Below, piece after piece: positions 28,493 through 32,246 of a stretch of DNA of 32,246 nt. Position 1 is the stretch's first letter. Each line of letters begins with the position of its first letter. The stretch covers positions 1-32,246 of the forward strand of contig RMBW01000276.1 of the NCBI GenBank assembly GCA_004009845.1, read 5' to 3'. A program made the translations under genes and the position numbers. Under the pieces are notes generated by a model that saw nothing but the letters and a program-made list of their open reading frames with translations, had not been told where the DNA came from and made no database searches. The DNA is from Davidsoniella eucalypti (lineage: Eukaryota; Ascomycota; Sordariomycetes; Microascales; Ceratocystidaceae).

Positions 28493-31400
28493 TTGCCCGG
28501 GAAAAGTCGCTCCCCGGTGTAAGTACACAGCAAGGAGATCTGATAGCCCAAGAAAAGATGAATGCGCAAGGATTGTATTTAGATGTCAGTTTAAATAAAT
28601 ATAGTACTCGTGCCTTCATCGATTCTGGCTGTCTCTGCCTAGCTGCTGTACCCCCGCGCCTTGTGAAGTATGCTGAAGTCACTGCTCCGATTACCCCTCG
28701 AATGGTTGAGCAGGTGTCTACTTCACAAGACCCACCACTTATTGACAAAATAGCCAAGTTCTCTCTCTCTATTGATGACCATACCGAAACCCTTTGGGCA
28801 TACGTTATCCCCGGTCAGCTTGAAGATTTAATTCTCGGGCAACGTTGGCTCCTCGACCATGACATTCATTTAACCCCGAACTCAGGACCAATTGTTTTGC
28901 CAAAATCTTCAGAGATGGATGCTGCTGTTTTTCAGAAGCTGGCGACCACCGAGAAGTTGATCATTTACGCAGTCACTGCTAAGGACGTCGCCGATGCGCT
29001 CGAAGCCAAGGACAAGGAACGACCGCCGGTTCCCAACTGGTTGAAGCCGGTGGCTTCTGCCTTTGAGCCGAAGCGCGCAGTCGAGTTACCACCTCATCGC
29101 CCGGGTGTAGATCTTGAGATCCAACTATTAGAAGGAAAGTTACCCCCTCCCAGTCCCTTAGATCTATGTCTCGGCTAGAGCTCCTTGCTCTTCAGAAAGT
29201 TCTGGACGAGCTTATGGAAGCTGGCCGCATTCGTGACACGAAGTCTAACGTTGGTGCTCCAGTATTGTTCGTTCGTAAACCAGGCGGCGGTATCAGGTTC
29301 TGTGTCGATTATAGGGCCATCAACGCTATCTCCAAGAAGGATGCATACCCTCTCCCGCGTATCCAAGATACCTTACGCCGGATTTCCGAAAGTAAATGGG
29401 TTACCAAACTGGATGTTATAGCCGCCTTTCACCGTATCAGAATCGCCCCTGGCTCCGAAGAACTCACAGCATTTCGTACGCCGCTGGGTGCCTTTGAATG
29501 GACCGTAGTTCCTTTTGGCCTTTCCAATGCACCTGCCGCTTTCCAGCGTTACATCAACAGCGTGCTACGAAAATGGCTGGGTATAAACTGTGATGCCTAC
29601 ATCGACGACATAGATGTAACTTCCAACGGGACTTTGGAGGAACACAAGAAGCTAGTCCTGGAGATTGTCTCTGCTTTAGATGCTGCTGGCTTACAGCTTG
29701 ACCTGCGGAAATGTGTATTCGCAGCGAAAGAAATCAAGTTCTTGGGTTTCATTGTTGGACCTAGTGTCGGCATTAAGGCCGACCCCGAGAAGACTGAAGC
29801 CATCCGCAACTGGGAGCAGCCGAAGACTCTGAAAGGACTACGCGGATTTTTGGGTTTCATTAACTTCTATCGAGACTTTGTTCCTCATGCCTCCGCCATC
29901 TTGTCTCCGCTGGTTGCCCTTACCAAGAAAGATGTGCCGTTCGACTGGACGCCTGAGTGCTCCAAGGCTTTTGAGGAAATTAAGTCCGCGTTTATTTCTC
30001 CCCCGGTGCTAGCACCTTTCGATCCTGACCGAGAAACCGTAGTGTCCACAGACGCTTCTGGATACGCCCTTGGTGCTGAACTATCACAACGAAGCCCCGA
30101 CGGCCTATTCAGACCTGTTGCGTTTTTATCTCGCAAGCTCTCTCCGGCAGAAGCCAACTATCCTATTCACGACAAGGAAATGCTGGCTGTCTACTGGGCA
30201 ATCCGTGAGTGGCGTCATTTCCTGCTTGGAACCGAGTTTGTAGTATACACTGATCACTTGAACTTGGAATATTTCCGCACGAAACGCATTCTCGGTGAAC
30301 GACAGAGACGCTGGGCCTACGAACTGTCAGATTTCTCCTTCTCTCTCCGCCATCGTCCTGGCACTGCTCAAGTAGTTCCTGACGCCCTTTCACGACGGGA
30401 TCAGGACATGCCACACGACGCCACCGACGACAGACTAGCCAGCCGAGACCACCAAATGCTGAAAACGCTTCCCGGCAGTCCTGACTTGGTCGTTGTTGGC
30501 GCTATGTGGGCACAGGACCCAGACAAGGACATTTCTACAGACGAACAAGTTCGCACCACGGTATTAGTGTCTCCATTTCAAGACCCAGAACTGTCCCAGC
30601 TCTGGATGGACGCACTAAAGCACAACAACCGTTGGTGGCTTGCTCGTGATCTCGTCAAATCAGGTGCACGAACTTTTCCTCCCGCTTGGGGACTGCAATG
30701 GCAGATCAGCGAATGCCGACTTGACGATAAAGGTTTACTCCGCTGGCGCGACCGCTTATGGATTCCACGTTTTGAACCCCTCCGCACTAAATTAATTCAG
30801 AACATTCACGATTCTTATTTGGCAGGCCACCCTGGTCGTAACATTACCCGCGATCTGGTCTCTCGAGAATATGCTTGGCCTGGATTAACTTCGGACGTGC
30901 GCAGGTTTGTTTCGAATTGCTCTACTTGTGGTAAAAGCAAGATTTGGCGCGAACAAAAACGTGGTTTACTTAAGCCGTTGCCAGTGCCAGCACGGCCCTG
31001 GACAGAGCTGGCCATGGACTTTATTGGCCCTCTACCAGAGTCCCGCGGCTGCACAGCAATCTTAGGAGTCACCGATCGTCTTACCAAGTCGCAAGTGTTG
31101 ATTCCAATGAAGTCTACCTCCTCTCGTGATACTGCAGAGGCCCTTCTGGTAAACGTATTCTCCCATCATGGATTTCCTCAGCAATAGTTTCTGACCGTGG
31201 CCCCCATTTGCGCATTTATTTTGGGGAGAAGTTTGCAGGCGCCTAGGCATCAAGCGACGTTTGTCCACCGCTTTCCACCCACAAACCGACGGAGCCCAAG
31301 AAAGAAGTAATCAGGAAATCGAAGCCTATATTCGCAACTTCTGTTCTTTGCTCAAAACGACTGGGCAGATCTCCTGCCGCAAGCGCAGCTTGCTCTCAAC

Positions 31401-32081
31401 AACAGGATCGCATCAAGCACCGGCATGTCCCCCTTCTTCGCCAACCACGGTTTCAACATCGATATCATCGAGCCGTCGACTCAAGGGCTGCCTGCTTCTG
31501 CTGGATCTCCAGTCGAGGGTGCACAGCAGTGGCTAAGCAAGCTACGCGATGCCATGGCCTTTGCCCGCGCCTCTCTTGCCGCTGCTCAAGAAGCGCAGGA
31601 GAGAGCCTCGAACCGCCACCGTCAGCCAGCTGAGAAGTTCCATGTGGGTGATACAGTGTATCTTAGTACTAAAAACATTTCCACAGCTCGTCCCTCTCGC
31701 AAACTCGATTGGCTAGCCAAACGCTACAAAGTCACAGGACTAGTAGGTAGCCACGTGGTCAAGCTCAATGTCCCAGGCAACATTTGGCCAAGTTTTCATG
31801 TCAGCATGGTGCGCCGAGCCGCTAATGATCCGCTCCCCTCTCAAGTCTTACAAGATGATGAGCCGGGGCCGGTGACGGAGCGTGAAGCAGCTTCGAATCC
31901 TGACCTGGTAGCTGGCGAATGGAGGGTAGAGAGTATTTTAAAGACACGTAAAAATCGACGAGCAGAGCAGGCGTTAGTCAAGTGGTTAGGTTACGAAGAC
32001 GCTACCTGGGAACCCCTCATTCACGTTAAGGATACCTTAGCTTGGAAAATCTTCGCAGAGGCGAATGGTCGCTCGGATTGA
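28489..32081 (+). pseudogene. pol: Element E Pol with four one-base deletions
   Basis: Against element B, single bases are missing at 29149-29151 (C run, protease/RT linker), 31176-31177 (C run, integrase HHGFP region), about 31206 (A pair, RGPQF region) and 31347-31349 (T run). The first splits protease from RT. The next three together restore the frame, but a TAG at 31185-31187 falls in between, just before the second catalytic aspartate of integrase. The protease DSG, RT YIDD, RNase H and chromodomain segments are otherwise as in B. Every lesion is a homopolymer loss, so sequencing or consensus error is a serious alternative to real decay. Confidence 0.88.
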
Positions 32082-32246
32082 ACTTAGTCATAGGTGATTT
32101 GTCACTCATTCTTCTTCTTGGTATCTGGTTTATTTTTCATTGTTTTTCTGGTCCCTCCAATTTGTATCAATAATTTTTTTATTTTCATTTCTTTTTTCTC
32201 AGCCTCATGGAGGGGGGCTCATATATCTTAGGTTAGTTAGAACATT
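32082..32246 (+). other. Element E 3' untranslated region, truncated by the window
   Basis: Matches 9535-9697 of element B, including the first G tract, with two extra bases in T runs. The polypurine tract and 3' LTR lie beyond the window. Confidence 0.85.

Larger units (their letters stand above)
26458..32246 (+). mobile_element. Element E: B-family Ty3/gypsy chromovirus, cut at the window end
   Basis: Collinear with element B at an offset of 22,551 bases: 5' LTR, primer-binding site, leader, gag, frameshift site, pol and most of the 3' untranslated region. The window stops at the bases corresponding to those just before B's polypurine tract. By eye it differs from B by about a dozen substitutions plus one-base homopolymer indels. 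Confidence 0.95.

Overview
This window is almost certainly from a filamentous fungus. It is dominated by intronless Ty3/gypsy LTR retrotransposons whose integrases end in a chromodomain (chromoviruses of the Tf1/sushi type). Small fragments suggestive of Ty1/copia elements lie in an AT-rich stretch between them. I found no confident host gene, rRNA, tRNA or CRISPR array. The exact species cannot be read from the sequence; a repeat-rich ascomycete is my guess.

Layout. Positions 1-19047 are best read as a nest of four elements. D (minus strand) is the outermost host element; its 5' LTR is at 18869-19047, its gag and protease/early RT at 15905-18667, and a further RT piece at 2802-3554. A (plus strand, 3' part only, 1-2801) belongs to the same family as D and sits inside D's RT in the opposite orientation. 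C (minus strand, gag 13672-15465, pol 9971-13603, 3' LTR 3555-3735) sits in D's protease/RT linker. B (plus strand, 3907-9902) sits in C's 3' untranslated region, flanked by the 5-bp target duplication TCAGC. B is complete: both 191-bp LTRs look identical and gag and pol are open, so it is young and could be active. A run of 302 N (15603-15904) hides the 5' LTR of C. Contig ends on its two sides share 243 identical bases that a simple insertion would not produce, so the join needs checking.

Positions 19048-26457 are AT-rich and poor in genes. They hold a solo LTR of the A/D family (21079-21256, target duplication ATGAA), a 466-bp solo LTR of another family (22617-23082, target duplication CTAAC), a degraded copia-like 5' LTR (22189-22442), a 14-bp tandem repeat and no confident gene. 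Positions 26458-32246 hold element E, a close sister of B that has four one-base deletions in pol and runs off the window just before its 3' LTR.

How the parts work together. In each family gag (structural protein with CCHC zinc knuckles) ends in a stop codon directly after a GGAUUUU slippery heptamer, and pol (protease, reverse transcriptase, RNase H, integrase, chromodomain) is in the -1 frame. An 11-12 nt stretch in the LTR is perfectly complementary to the primer-binding site two bases after the LTR, in both families where this can be read, pointing to Tf1-like self-priming. Three more shared traits stand out: a hydrophobic N-terminus followed by a conserved GWCYL-x-LF block in all three Gag families, a hairpin-forming palindrome just upstream of the TATA box in every Ty3/gypsy LTR, and single-base homopolymer deletions as essentially the only disabling lesions.
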